Positions 35,397 to 44,348 of a DNA stretch of 64,000 nt are shown here, one piece after another. The DNA is from Desulfovibrio sp. A2 (GTDB lineage Bacteria; Desulfobacterota; Desulfovibrionia; Desulfovibrionales; Desulfovibrionaceae). The stretch covers positions 62,001 through 126,000 of the forward strand of contig NZ_AGFG01000029.1 in NCBI RefSeq assembly GCF_000226255.1, written 5' to 3'. The notes beneath the pieces were generated by a model, which was given only the letters and a program-made list of their open reading frames with translations, was not told the DNA's origin and searched no databases. Each line of letters starts with the position of its first letter. Within the stretch, counting starts at the first letter, position 1. Both the position numbers and the translations under genes were made by a program.

Positions 35397-36115
35397 CAGC
35401 ACGCGCCGCCGGAACAACTGCGCAGGTAGTCGGCCCAGCCGTGCCGCCGCAGTTCGCAGGCCGGGCATTCGCCGCAGCCGTAGCCCCACGGGTGGCGGGT
35501 GGTGCGCACGCCCTTGTAGCAGGTGTGGGTGTGCTCCAGCACCACCTCGACAAAGGCGTCGCCGCCCACCTGGCGGGCCAGTTCCCACGTGGCGCCCTTG
35601 GTCAGCCACATCAGCGGGGTGTGCAGCACGAAGCGCGATTCCATGCCCAGATTCAGAGCCACCTGCATGGCCTTGATGGTATCGTCGCGGCAGTCGGGGT
35701 AGCCGGAATAGTCGGTCTCGCACACCCCGATGATGATGTGCCGGATGCCCTGCCGGTAGGCATGGGCCGCAGCCGCCGTCAGAAAGACCAGGTTGCGGCC
35801 CGGCACGAAGGTGGTGGGCAGGCCGTTGCGGCCCATCTCGATGGCCACGTCGTGGGTCAGCGCGGTGCGCCCCAACTCGCGGAACAGGGCCAGCTCCACG
35901 GTGGTGTCGTCGGCAAGCCGTTCGTTCCAGACCGGCGACAGGCGGCGCACCTCGTCCATCAGGCGCAGGCGACAGTCCATCTCCACGGTGTGGCGCTGGC
36001 CGTAATGGTAGCCGATGGTGGACACCCGGCCGAAGCGTTCCAGCGCCCAGCCCAGGCAGGTTGCGGAATCCTGCCCGCCGGACAGGACCACGAGAGCGGT
36101 TTCTTTGCTGTGCAT
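35396..36115 (-). CDS. queC: 7-cyano-7-deazaguanine synthase QueC
   Basis: ATP-dependent enzyme of 239 residues making preQ0 from 7-carboxy-7-deazaguanine and ammonia. The PP-loop is [13 protein letters not shown] (S-G-G-x-D-S). The zinc site is the four-cysteine cluster [39 protein letters not shown] is the usual central motif. AAGGAG precedes the ATG. First gene of the queC-queE-queD operon; no preQ1 riboswitch could be recognised upstream. queF or tgt are not in this window, so the end product (queuosine in tRNA) is inferred. Confidence 0.94.
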   Translation of the reverse strand: MHSKETALVVLSGGQDSATCLGWALERFGRVSTIGYHYGQRHTVEMDCRLRLMDEVRRLSPVWNERLADDTTVELALFRELGRTALTHDVAIEMGRNGLPTTFVPGRNLVFLTAAAAHAYRQGIRHIIIGVCETDYSGYPDCRDDTIKAMQVALNLGMESRFVLHTPLMWLTKGATWELARQVGGDAFVEVVLEHTHTCYKGVRTTRHPWGYGCGECPACELRRHGWADYLRSCSGGAC

Positions 36116-36729
36116 GGCGGCTCCTTGCGAAAGACGGCGACCGGTTGCGCGAAAAAGGGCGGGCGGGCGCGGCGCATGGCGATCAGGACGTCAGGCGGCG
36201 TCAGGCGACGTCAGTAGCGTCAGGGCATGCTGACATTCCTGGCATTCAGGAAGGGGGGCGCCCACTGCGGCAGCCCGACGACGCGGCCCTTCCCCCGCGA
36301 CGCCCACAGGCCCCCGGGTTCCGTCCACCCGGTGGGCTCCGTCATGCCGATACCGGACCGTCGTGATGGGGAAGACACTGGCTACCCCGCCCGCCACCGC
36401 TTGTAAAGCGTCCGCCGTCTTCCGCCGTGCCGCGAACCGCACCGTCCGCGAAACCTTCACGCGGCATTCAGGGCAATCACGGCCGGGCACTGCCGCCGGG
36501 CCGGATTTTTTCGCCAAACATGCCCGCGCGCTGTACCATCGGCCTTCATTCGTGCTAGGTAGCTCCATGGCTTTGGGACCGGGATGAACGGCATGTCCCG
36601 CACGCCGTGGTTCCCAGCCTGCAAGCCCCGCGTCCGAAGGGCGCGGCGGCGGCCAAGGGGGGGGGACCGTCCCGATTTTCCACCGCTCCGGCAGCGCCGG
36701 GGCGGCAGCATACCCACAGCGGAGCACGC
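36116..36729. other. Intergenic region between divergent queC and GlpA-like genes
   Basis: About 610 bases without a supported gene. It contains short CGTCA-type repeats at 36187-36222 (GACGTCAGGCGGCGTCAGGCGACGTCAG pattern). Promoters for both flanking operons must lie here, but none stands out. Confidence 0.45.
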
Positions 36730-37908
36730 ATGGAACGTATCGCCATCATCGGCGGGGGCGGCACGGCCGCGGCCCTCGCGCACGACCTGATCCTGCGCGG
36801 CTTTTCCGTCGCCATCTACGAGCGGGGCGAATTCTTCAGCGGGGCCACGGGCCGCCACCACGGGCTGCTGCACAGCGGCGCGCGCTACGCGGTGCACGAC
36901 CCCGAGGCCGCGCGCGAATGCATCGAGGAAAACATGATCCTGCGCCGCCTGGTGCCGCAGGCCATGGAACAGAACGAAGGGCTGTTCGTGGCGCTGGACG
37001 ACGAGGACATGGCCTACCGCCAGCGCCTCAAGGACGCCTGCGCGGCCACGGGCATCCCCACGCGCGACTACACGCCCGAGCAGGCCCGCCACCTGGAGCC
37101 CGGCCTGGCCGACGGGGTGCTGGCGGCCATGCAGGTGCCGGACGCCACCTTCGACGCATGGCGACTGGCCCTGCCCTTTCTGGCCACGGCCCGCGCGGGC
37201 GGGGCCACGGCCCACAACTTCACGGAAGTGATCGGCATCGACGTTCAGGGTGGCGCGGTGCGCGGGCTGCGCCTGCGCAGCCTGGCCGAGGACGCCCACG
37301 GCGCGCGGGGCCGCGAATGGTCGGCCCCTGCCGACATGGTGGTCAACGCCGCCGGGGCCTGGGCGGGCAAGGTGGCGGCGCTGGCGGGCGTGCACGTGCC
37401 CATCCAGCCGGGGCCGGGGGTGCTGGTGGCCATCGAGGGCCGCGTCACCAACATGGTCATCAACCGCATGCGCAAGGCCAGCGAGGGCGACATCATCGTG
37501 CCCCAGCGCCGCCTTTCGGTGCTGGGCACCTCCATGTGGCTCACCGACGACCCGGACCACCTGGACATCCCGCCAGAGCACGTGCAGCGCATGGTGCGCC
37601 TGTGCTCGGAAATGGTGCCCGCCTGCGCCGGGGCGGTTATCCGCTCGGCGTGGTCGGCGGCGCGGCCGCTCATCGGCAACGCCGACGCCACGCGCCCGCA
37701 GGAAATCAGCCGCACGTTCGACTGCTACGACCACGGCACGCGCGACAACGTTTCCGGCCTGCTGTCCATCATCGGCGGCAAGGGCATGACCCTGCGCGCC
37801 ATGGCCGAAAAAACCGCCGACATCATCTGCCGCCTCACCGGGCGCGACGCGCCCTGCCGCACGCGCGAAACGCCCCTGCTGCCCGCGCGAGCCTTCTACA
37901 GGAGTTGA
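36730..37908 (+). CDS. FAD-dependent glycerol-3-phosphate dehydrogenase-like protein (GlpA-type)
   Basis: Flavoprotein of 392 residues in the DAO/GlpA-GlpO family. The N-terminal dinucleotide fold is IAIIGGGGTAAALAHDLILRGFSVAIYERG, then FSGATGRHHGLLHSGARYAV, the stretch next to the flavin in anaerobic glycerol-3-phosphate dehydrogenase. Late motifs are VVNAAGAWAGKVAALAG and GLLSIIGGKGMTLRAMAEKTAD, which binds the FAD pyrophosphate. It is shorter than E. coli GlpA (~540) and lacks the C-terminal BFD-like domain. GGAG lies 5 bases before the ATG. Four bases after its stop the FrdB-like iron-sulfur gene begins, so the two form a dehydrogenase. Substrate is probably glycerol-3-phosphate, but another 2-hydroxyacid is possible. 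Confidence 0.85.
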   Translation: MERIAIIGGGGTAAALAHDLILRGFSVAIYERGEFFSGATGRHHGLLHSGARYAVHDPEAARECIEENMILRRLVPQAMEQNEGLFVALDDEDMAYRQRLKDACAATGIPTRDYTPEQARHLEPGLADGVLAAMQVPDATFDAWRLALPFLATARAGGATAHNFTEVIGIDVQGGAVRGLRLRSLAEDAHGARGREWSAPADMVVNAAGAWAGKVAALAGVHVPIQPGPGVLVAIEGRVTNMVINRMRKASEGDIIVPQRRLSVLGTSMWLTDDPDHLDIPPEHVQRMVRLCSEMVPACAGAVIRSAWSAARPLIGNADATRPQEISRTFDCYDHGTRDNVSGLLSIIGGKGMTLRAMAEKTADIICRLTGRDAPCRTRETPLLPARAFYRS

Positions 37909-37912
37909 CCCC

Positions 37913-38767
37913 ATGAGCGACGCCGAAAAGACCGTGCCCGAATCTGCCGACGCCGCCGCGCCGGAATCCGCGCCCGAACGGCAAGCGCCGCGCACGCTCA
38001 CCGTGCGGGTGCACCGCTGCGGCCCCGGCGGGGCCAACGCCCGCTTCGACGATTTCCGGCTGCCGGTGCGGCCGGAGGATTCGGTGCTCGACGTGCTGGA
38101 CCGCATCCGCGTGGAGACGGACCCCACGCTGGTCTACCGCCATTCCTGCCACCATTCCAGTTGCGGCACCTGCGCCATGCGCATCAACGGGCGCGAACGG
38201 CTGGCCTGCATCACCCGCATGCTGGCCCTGGGAACCGACGTGGTAACCCTGGAACCCCTGCGCGCGCTGCCCCTGCTGGGCGACCTGATGGTGGACATGC
38301 GCCCCATGTTCGCCCACATCGGCGACGACTGGGGCTACGTGCGCCCCGTGGAAAAGGCATCCACCGGGGTGCCTCACGGGGTGGCGCGGTACACCCGGCT
38401 CGAGAACTGCATCGAGTGCGGGGCGTGCATGTCCGCCTGCCCGGTGAGCAGCGGCACGGACGACATGCCGCCGCCCGAAGCCAGGCGCGGCGGGCACGAG
38501 GCCCCCGCCCAGGCCGCACCGGGCGCGGACGTTGCCGACGCCCCGCAGGAACGCATGTTCATGGGGCCCGCGCCGTTGGCCGCCCTGAACCGTGAACTGG
38601 CCCGCCATCCGGAGCAGCGGGAAGCGCTGCTGCACATCGGCAAGGGGCCGCAGGGCGAGAAACACTGCCGCCGCCATCTGGCATGCAGCCGGGCCTGTCC
38701 CAGCGGCGTGTACCCGGCCAAGGACATCATGGACATCCGCATGATGCACGGGGGCGGCAAGGACTGA
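37913..38767 (+). CDS. Succinate dehydrogenase/fumarate reductase-type iron-sulfur subunit
   Basis: A 284-residue electron-transfer subunit like SdhB/FrdB. A 2Fe-2S ferredoxin domain carries C-x4-C-x2-C-x11-C (CHHSSCGTCAMRINGRERLAC in two pieces). A 4Fe-4S motif follows (CIECGACMSACP), and a third cluster motif C-x5-C-x3-C-P (CRRHLACSRACPSG). The first ~25 residues are an extra Ala/Glu/Pro-rich extension. AGGAG precedes the ATG by 8 bases. Coupled to the GlpA-like flavoprotein, it should pass electrons toward the membrane quinone pool; no cytochrome b or anchor subunit follows, so the membrane partner is unknown. Confidence 0.9.
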   Translation: MSDAEKTVPESADAAAPESAPERQAPRTLTVRVHRCGPGGANARFDDFRLPVRPEDSVLDVLDRIRVETDPTLVYRHSCHHSSCGTCAMRINGRERLACITRMLALGTDVVTLEPLRALPLLGDLMVDMRPMFAHIGDDWGYVRPVEKASTGVPHGVARYTRLENCIECGACMSACPVSSGTDDMPPPEARRGGHEAPAQAAPGADVADAPQERMFMGPAPLAALNRELARHPEQREALLHIGKGPQGEKHCRRHLACSRACPSGVYPAKDIMDIRMMHGGGKD

Positions 38768-38783
38768 TTCCCAAACACATGCC

Positions 38784-38814
38784 AAGGCGGGCCGAGCGGC
38801 CCGCCTTCCGTTTT
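38784..38814 (+). terminator. Terminator of the GlpA/FrdB-like operon
   Basis: AAGGCGGGCC-GAGC-GGCCCGCCTT followed by CCGTTTT, 17 bp after the stop. Confidence 0.8.
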
Positions 38815-38934
38815 CCCGCCCCACGCCTGCCGGTGCGCCCTGCCTGCCGCCGCCCTGCGGGTGCGTCCAGCCTTGCCCTCACCGCCTTTGATGGGCTATC
38901 CCCCCAACAGAACACATCTTCCGCAGGAGGGGCC

Positions 38935-39450
38935 ATGGACGATACATCCCTTTCCCCCAGCGCGCGCCGCGTGCAGGACTGGCTGGACAACGCCGTGGGC
39001 CGCGCGGGCGGCGGGTACAGCACCCCGCGCTTCATCGTGCGCGAACTGCCCGACTCCACCCGCACCGCCCAGGAGGCCGCCGATGCCGTGGGCTGCACCG
39101 TGGCCCAGATCGCCAAGTCGCTGATCTTCAGGGGCAGGCAAAGCGGTCGGGCCTGGCTGATCATCGCCAGCGGGGCCAACAGGGTGGACGAGAAACGCGC
39201 CGCCGCGCTGGCGGGCGAACCGCTGGGGCGCGCCGACGCGGACTTCGTGCGGCAGGCAACCGGCTACGCCATCGGCGGGGTGCCCCCGGTGGCCCACGCC
39301 AGCCCCGTGGGCTGCCTGATCGACGCGGACCTGCTGGCCCTGCCCGACATCTGGGGGGCGGCGGGCACCCCGCACGCGGTGTTCCCCCTGACGCCGGACG
39401 ACCTGGTGCGGCTTACCGGCGGCGCCGTGGGGCACGTGCGCAAGGAATAG
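38935..39450 (+). CDS. YbaK/EbsC-family aminoacyl-tRNA deacylase
   Basis: A 171-residue cytosolic protein with the YbaK/ProX fold that removes wrongly attached amino acids from tRNA. Family motifs: the TAQEAADAVGCTVAQIAKSLIF helix-strand (with the conserved lysine), IIASGANRVDEKRAAAL, and TGYAIGGVPPVAH, the G-x-x-P substrate loop. GCAGGAGG lies ahead of ATG 38935. A single-gene unit following a terminator. It could be a ProXp or YbaK subtype; which misacylated tRNA it edits cannot be said. Confidence 0.9.
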   Translation: MDDTSLSPSARRVQDWLDNAVGRAGGGYSTPRFIVRELPDSTRTAQEAADAVGCTVAQIAKSLIFRGRQSGRAWLIIASGANRVDEKRAAALAGEPLGRADADFVRQATGYAIGGVPPVAHASPVGCLIDADLLALPDIWGAAGTPHAVFPLTPDDLVRLTGGAVGHVRKE

Positions 39451-39607
39451 CGCCGAAAGCAAAGGCGGACGCGCCGGGCCCGCCAGGCCTGACACGCCCG
39501 CTGGCGTATTCCATGTTTTTCCCGGCGCGCGCCCGCCACGCCGACACCAATCGCCAGCCGTTTTCACGCGATCAGGCCACGGCGCGGGGTGGCGCATCCG
39601 CTCCCGT

Positions 39608-40303
39608 TCAGCCCAGCCCCATCTGCCCGCCGCGCGGCCTTGGCCGCAGCGCGAAGCCGCGCGCCTCTGCCCATGCCCTGGCGTCGGCCTGCGAATGCAG
39701 CGCCAGCTTGCGGAACAGGTTGGCGCGGTGCTTTTCCACGGTCCTGTCGCTGACCACCAGCAGCCCGGCGATCTCGCGGTTGCGGTAGCCCTCGGCTACC
39801 AGGTGCAGCACCTCGCGCTCACGCGGGGTCAGCAGGGTCAGCGCGTCGCGCTGCCTGTCCGCCGGTTCGGCCTCGGCGGCGACCAGCCTGTCGCGCAGCA
39901 CCTCGCGCGCCGCCCACGGCGACAGCCACCCCCCGCCCGCCAGCACGGCCCGCACCGCAAGGCGCACCTCGTCCGCGCTGGCCTCTGGCAACAGGTAGCC
40001 GTCCGCCCCGGCTTCCAGCGCGGGCCGCAGCACTGCCGGATCATCCCCGCCAATGGCCAGCACGCGCCGGGCCGGGTGGCGGCGCTTGAGCAGGCGCATC
40101 ACGCACACCCCGTCCAGCAACGGCAACCCGCACTCGATGACGGCCAGATCCGCCGCCAGCCGCTCGCATCCCTCCAGCGCGGCGCGTCCGTCCGACGCCT
40201 CGCCGCACACGCGCACGCCGTCCAGCCCGCGCAACAGCACCTTCAGCCCTTCGCGCATCAGCGGCTGATGCGCGGCGATGAACACCTTTCGCCCGTTGTC
40301 CAT
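39608..40303 (-). CDS. LuxR-type response regulator with degenerate receiver
   Basis: A 231-residue NarL/FixJ-type protein. The N-terminal domain follows the CheY fold (KVFIAAHQPLMREGLKVLL ... ADLAVIECGLPLLDGVCVMRLL ... GADGYLLPEASADEVRLAV). The acidic pair at the end of strand 1 is replaced by AA, the phospho-acceptor Asp by Glu (VIECGLP), and the conserved Lys before the last helix by Pro. The C-terminal LuxR HTH is intact (LTPREREVLHLVAEGYRNREIAGLLVVSDRTVEKHRANLFRKL in full form). It is therefore probably a phosphorylation-independent DNA-binding regulator, perhaps locked on by the Glu. AGGGAG precedes ATG 40303. No cognate kinase is adjacent. Confidence 0.88.
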   Translation of the reverse strand: MDNGRKVFIAAHQPLMREGLKVLLRGLDGVRVCGEASDGRAALEGCERLAADLAVIECGLPLLDGVCVMRLLKRRHPARRVLAIGGDDPAVLRPALEAGADGYLLPEASADEVRLAVRAVLAGGGWLSPWAAREVLRDRLVAAEAEPADRQRDALTLLTPREREVLHLVAEGYRNREIAGLLVVSDRTVEKHRANLFRKLALHSQADARAWAEARGFALRPRPRGGQMGLG

Positions 40304-40659
40304 GTTTCTCCCTCTTGCCCTGCCGCCACGCGCCTCGCGCCCGGCGGCAAACCCTGCCATGCCCCGACGTATCCCCGGCGGCATCGTCAGCTTCGACAGC
40401 CGCCACCTTGTCCCGTCCGGGCTTGCCCACGCCCGCCGGTCCTCCCGCATGCCCCGGCCGGCCCCCCCGCCTGTCCCGCGCCATGAGCCCCACCAGCCCA
40501 GGTAGCGCGGCAACCCGGCCAGGCAGGCATCCCTGCCGCCCCTGCCGCCCGAACGCTATTCCTCCATTTCCTCCGGCCAGCGGGGGTTCCCGGCGCTGCC
40601 CACATCCGTCGTCGGCAGTGTTCATCACCCACCTCAGCCGTGCAACCACCAACCGATAG

Positions 40660-40691
40660 AGTGTCACCCTACATCATTTCGTAGGAACACT
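40660..40691. promoter_or_regulatory. Dyad upstream of the CII-like gene
   Basis: AGTGT-CAC-CCTAC-N8-GTAGG-A-ACACT, a two-part inverted repeat, followed by a direct repeat AAAATACC at 40698-40705 and 40722-40729. It sits in the AT-richest part of the 540-bp spacer between the LuxR-type and CII-like genes and is a good operator candidate. The rest of 40304-40845 holds nothing recognisable. Confidence 0.5.
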
Positions 40692-40845
40692 ACCATGAAA
40701 ATACCGTCACGCTCAACGCCCAAAATACCATATCAGCATGTTTACAACCCCCGCCCTTCATGGTTCCGAGGTAGCATGGTTCAGTGCCCTCCGCGCGCCG
40801 CCAGCGGCGCGCCCGCCCCAGACACCGCAGCCAGGAGGTAGCGCC

Positions 40846-41127
40846 ATGCGCAGGAACGTGACCAGCATCACCCAGAACGCCGTCCTCGGCGCGCGTCGGT
40901 CCAAGTGGGTCGCCCAGCAGATCGGCAAGCCCTACCCCACCATGATGCGGGAACTGAACCCGCACGACCACAGCGCCAAGCTGGGCGCGGACACCCTGCT
41001 GGAGATCATGCGGGTGACGCGCGACGTGGCGGCCCTGGAGTACATGGCCAGCGAAATGGGCTACCAGCTCACGCCGCGCCAGGGCGACGCGCCCGGCAAC
41101 GGCCGCGACGGAGGGGGCGAGCGCTAG
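40846..41127 (+). CDS. Phage CII-like regulatory protein (orphan)
   Basis: A 93-residue protein resembling the phage regulatory CII family (P2/186-like Cox-CII group): ITQNAVLGARRSKWVAQQIGKPYPTMMRELNP forms a helix-turn-helix-like opening, followed by DHSAKLGADTLLEIMRVTRDVAALEYMASEMGYQL. The tail is Gly/Asp/Arg-rich. CCAGGAGG lies ahead of the ATG. No phage structural or integration gene is close by. It may be a domesticated phage regulator acting on the dyad just upstream. Family assignment is from pattern only. Confidence 0.65.
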   Translation: MRRNVTSITQNAVLGARRSKWVAQQIGKPYPTMMRELNPHDHSAKLGADTLLEIMRVTRDVAALEYMASEMGYQLTPRQGDAPGNGRDGGGER

Positions 41128-41356
41128 GCCCGCGCGGCCCTGCGACCCGCTCCGGCAGACTGGGCAACCCGCTCGCGGGGCGCACGGAAGCGCCCCGCCA
41201 CGCGCGCCGCATCCGGTGGCCTGCCCGCCCCTCCTGAACGCGGGCCCCGCCAGCCCGTCCCCCTGCGGATGCTTGCAAATCCGTGTGAAATGACGCACCC
41301 TGCCGGTGCCGGAAACCGCCAAGCGCCGGCAAGCCGCCCCCCACGCACGGAGCATC

Positions 41357-42859
41357 ATGACGCACCCGCTCATCCTCATCGTCGAGGACAGCCGCGCCAG
41401 CGCGGACGAACTGCGCACGCGCATCGCCGAACGCCTCGGGTTTTCCGTGGTCACGGCGGGCACGTGCGCCGAAGCCGTCCGCATCATGGACGAACAGGGA
41501 CCAAACCTGTTCCTCGCCATTCTCGACCTCATCCTGCCCGACGCGCCCGACGGCGAGGTGGTGGACCAGGCCCGCGCCCGCAAGGTGCCCTCGCTGGCCT
41601 TCACCTCGCGCCTGGACGACACCACCCGCCGGTACATCCTGTCCAAGGACGTCATCGACTACATCATCAAGGACGAACTGGCCGTGGACAACGTGGTCCG
41701 CGCCGTGGCCCGGCTGCACCGCAACCGCGCGGCCAAGATCCTGGTGGTGGACGATTCGCCCTCCATGCGCACCTTCATGAAGGAAGAACTGCGGCGCTAC
41801 ATGTTCCAGGTGTACGAGGCATCTGGCGGGCCCACGGCCCTGCGCGTGCTGGAACGCAACCCCGACGTGATGCTGGTGATCACCGACTTCATGATGCCCG
41901 ACATGGACGGGCTGGAGCTTACCCGCCGCATCCGCGAACGCTACCCGCGCGAGACCATGTCCATCATGGGGGTTTCGGTGCACGCCGAACGCCCGCTGAC
42001 CGTGGAGTTCATCAAGAACGGAGCCGACGACTTCATCACCAAGCCCTTCCTGCGCGAAGAACTGTACTGCCGCGTGCTCCAGAACGTGGAGACGGTGGAG
42101 CGCTCGCGCACCCTGGTGGAACTGAACGACATCAAGAGCCGCTTCCTGGGCATGGCCGCGCACGACCTGCGCAACCCCATCAACGGCATCCGGGGGTTCA
42201 GCCGCCTGCTGCTGGACGGAGTGCTGGGTCCGCTGACCGAAGACCAGCGCAGCGTGCTGGGCACCATGCATCAGGCCAGCAACGAGATGCTCCAACTGGT
42301 CAACGACCTGCTGGACGTCACCGTCATCGAAAGCGGCAGGCTGGACCTGGTGCTGGAACCCGGCGACCTGGCGGTGCTGGCGGCCGAACGGCTGTCCTTC
42401 GCCTCGCTGGCGGCCGGGGCCAAGAACATCCGCATCGACAAGCAGTTCGAGCACGCCCAGTGCATGTTCGACCCCCGCCGCATGGCCCAGGTGTTCGACA
42501 ACCTGCTGAGCAACGCGGTGAAGTTCTCGCCCCCGCAGACGCGCATCGCCGTGGCCGTGCGCGTGGACGACCACGAGGCGGTGTTCGAGGTGACGGACGA
42601 AGGCCCCGGCATCCTGCCTGAAGAGCGCGAACGCATGTTCCGCTCGTTCGAGAAGCTCAGCGCCCGGCCCACCGGGGGCGAGGCCAGCACCGGCCTTGGG
42701 CTGACCATCGTCAAGCGCATCGTCACCGCCCATGGCGGCCGGGTGTGGGTGGAAAGCGAGCCCGGACAGGGTTCCACCTTCCGGGTGGCCGTGCCGCTGC
42801 GCGTGGGCGCGATGACCACGGCGGAACGCGCCCTGGCTGCCGCCGCCATCGGCCGCTGA
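41357..42859 (+). CDS. Soluble hybrid histidine kinase with two N-terminal receivers
   Basis: A 500-residue cytosolic signal protein without transmembrane helices. REC1 (LILIVEDSRASADELRTRI, acceptor in AILDLILP) and REC2 (ILVVDDSPSMRTFMKEEL, acceptor in ITDFMMPDMDG, KPF loop) are both intact. They are followed by HisKA with H-box MAAHDLRNPINGIRGFSRLL and a HATPase with NLLSNAVKFSPP, DEGPGILPEE and GLGLTIVKRIV. Two receivers ahead of a kinase suggest input from another kinase, i.e. a phosphorelay integrator. GGAG lies 4 bases upstream of ATG 41357. The neighbours offer no clue to the stimulus. Confidence 0.92.
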   Translation: MTHPLILIVEDSRASADELRTRIAERLGFSVVTAGTCAEAVRIMDEQGPNLFLAILDLILPDAPDGEVVDQARARKVPSLAFTSRLDDTTRRYILSKDVIDYIIKDELAVDNVVRAVARLHRNRAAKILVVDDSPSMRTFMKEELRRYMFQVYEASGGPTALRVLERNPDVMLVITDFMMPDMDGLELTRRIRERYPRETMSIMGVSVHAERPLTVEFIKNGADDFITKPFLREELYCRVLQNVETVERSRTLVELNDIKSRFLGMAAHDLRNPINGIRGFSRLLLDGVLGPLTEDQRSVLGTMHQASNEMLQLVNDLLDVTVIESGRLDLVLEPGDLAVLAAERLSFASLAAGAKNIRIDKQFEHAQCMFDPRRMAQVFDNLLSNAVKFSPPQTRIAVAVRVDDHEAVFEVTDEGPGILPEERERMFRSFEKLSARPTGGEASTGLGLTIVKRIVTAHGGRVWVESEPGQGSTFRVAVPLRVGAMTTAERALAAAAIGR

Positions 42860-42919
42860 CCCCGTCGGGGTCCGCCACCCACTCCGCCGAAACCGACCAC
42901 GCCCCGCAGGCAGCGGACC

Positions 42920-44212
42920 ATGACCGCCCCACGATTCCCCCATGACGCGCTCCCTGCGCCCGCCAGGCTCGGCGGGCGCGGCGGGTGCGACGAGCCCGAT
43001 GAACCCGGCGCCACCCGGCGCGTCGAACCGGTCCTGATCGCCCCCGAAGACCACGGGGCGCGGCTGGACGCGGCATTGGCGCGCCTGCTGCCCCTGTTTC
43101 CCCAGCTTTCGCGGTCCGGCGGCCTGCCGCCCGACGCGGGCCTGCGGGCGCGCCGCCGCCTGTGGCTGACCCACGCCGTGCTGCTGGACGGACGGCCCGC
43201 CCCGCCGGGGGCGCGCGTGCGGGCCGGGCAGCGCGTGGAACTGCGCCCGCTGGATGTGGATCGGGACGGGCGACAGGACGGGCGACAGGACGGAAGGCTG
43301 GGCGGGCACCCTTATGGTGAACCAGACGGGACGCCGGATGCATTGCCAGACAGGTCTCCGCATGTCCTGCGTGGCCCGGCGCACGGCGTGCCCCCCGGTG
43401 ACGCGGAGAGGTTCACGCCATCCCCCCGGGTGCTGGCCGAGGCCGACGGCCTGGTGGCCCTGTACAAGCCCGGCGGACAGCATTCCGCCGCCATCGCGGG
43501 CAGCGCCGCCCCCAACGTGGAGGCCCGGTTGCCCGCACTGCTGGGTAAGGGGCCTGAGCACGAGGGGTTTCCGCGCCTGCTCAACCGGCTGGACGGACCC
43601 ACCTCGGGCATCCTGCTGGCGGCGCGCACCCCGCAGGCCGCGCAACGCTTTCACGCGGCCGAGGATTCCGGCCAAGTGTCCAAGACCTACCTTGCCCTGG
43701 TGCATGGGACGCTGGAGCAACCAGTGACAATGCGCCGCGCGCTGGACACGGCCAACCGGGCCACCACCCGCGTGCTGCCGGACGACACCCCCGACCCGCT
43801 GCGCCACACCGAGGTGATGCCCCTAGGCGAAATGGACGCAATGGGCGCGGCGCCGCCATGCGGCGAAAACGCCACGGCGGGCGCCAGCCAGCCCAACACC
43901 CCCTGCACGCTGGTGCGCTGCGTCATCCGCAAGGGCGCGCGGCACCAGATTCGCGCGCACCTCGCCGCGCTGGGCCATCCCATCGTGGGTGACCTCCGCT
44001 ACGGCGGGTGCGCCGACGCCGAAGGAAATCTCCCGGCAGCCCCATCGCCTGCTGCCCGGCAGGCCGGGCCGCACGCCGCCCCCACCCTGTACCTGCACCA
44101 CACCCGCACCGAACTGCCCGGTTTCCGCGTCGCCTGCCCGCCGCCGTGGCTACACGTGCTGCCCCCGGAACTGCAAGAGGCGGCACGCGCCGCGTACCGC
44201 CTCGATTCCTGA
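42920..44212 (+). CDS. RluA-family pseudouridine synthase
   Basis: A 430-residue RNA pseudouridine synthase. The catalytic motif is present as LLNRLDGPTSGILLAART (R-L-D-x-x-T-S-G, with Asp as nucleophile), followed by KTYLALVHG and the late motif CVIRKGARHQIRAHLAALGHPIVGD. The N-terminus carries an S4-like region (RRRLWLTHAVLLDGRPAPPGARVRAGQRVEL). Two low-complexity insertions, one with repeated DGRQ units, make it longer than E. coli RluC/RluD. Target base in rRNA or tRNA unknown. ATG 42920 has only a weak GGCAGCGGA site. Confidence 0.87.
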   Translation: MTAPRFPHDALPAPARLGGRGGCDEPDEPGATRRVEPVLIAPEDHGARLDAALARLLPLFPQLSRSGGLPPDAGLRARRRLWLTHAVLLDGRPAPPGARVRAGQRVELRPLDVDRDGRQDGRQDGRLGGHPYGEPDGTPDALPDRSPHVLRGPAHGVPPGDAERFTPSPRVLAEADGLVALYKPGGQHSAAIAGSAAPNVEARLPALLGKGPEHEGFPRLLNRLDGPTSGILLAARTPQAAQRFHAAEDSGQVSKTYLALVHGTLEQPVTMRRALDTANRATTRVLPDDTPDPLRHTEVMPLGEMDAMGAAPPCGENATAGASQPNTPCTLVRCVIRKGARHQIRAHLAALGHPIVGDLRYGGCADAEGNLPAAPSPAARQAGPHAAPTLYLHHTRTELPGFRVACPPPWLHVLPPELQEAARAAYRLDS

Positions 44213-44348
44213 CCCCTTCCGGCCCCCTGCTTCCCGCGCCACCGGCTGGCAGGCACGTTCCTGCCCGCGCGCCCTGGCCCGCCCGCGTCAACGCGATGCC
44301 CGCCGCAGCGCTCCCCGCGCGGGTCGGTCCGTGGAAGTTCCTCGCCCG

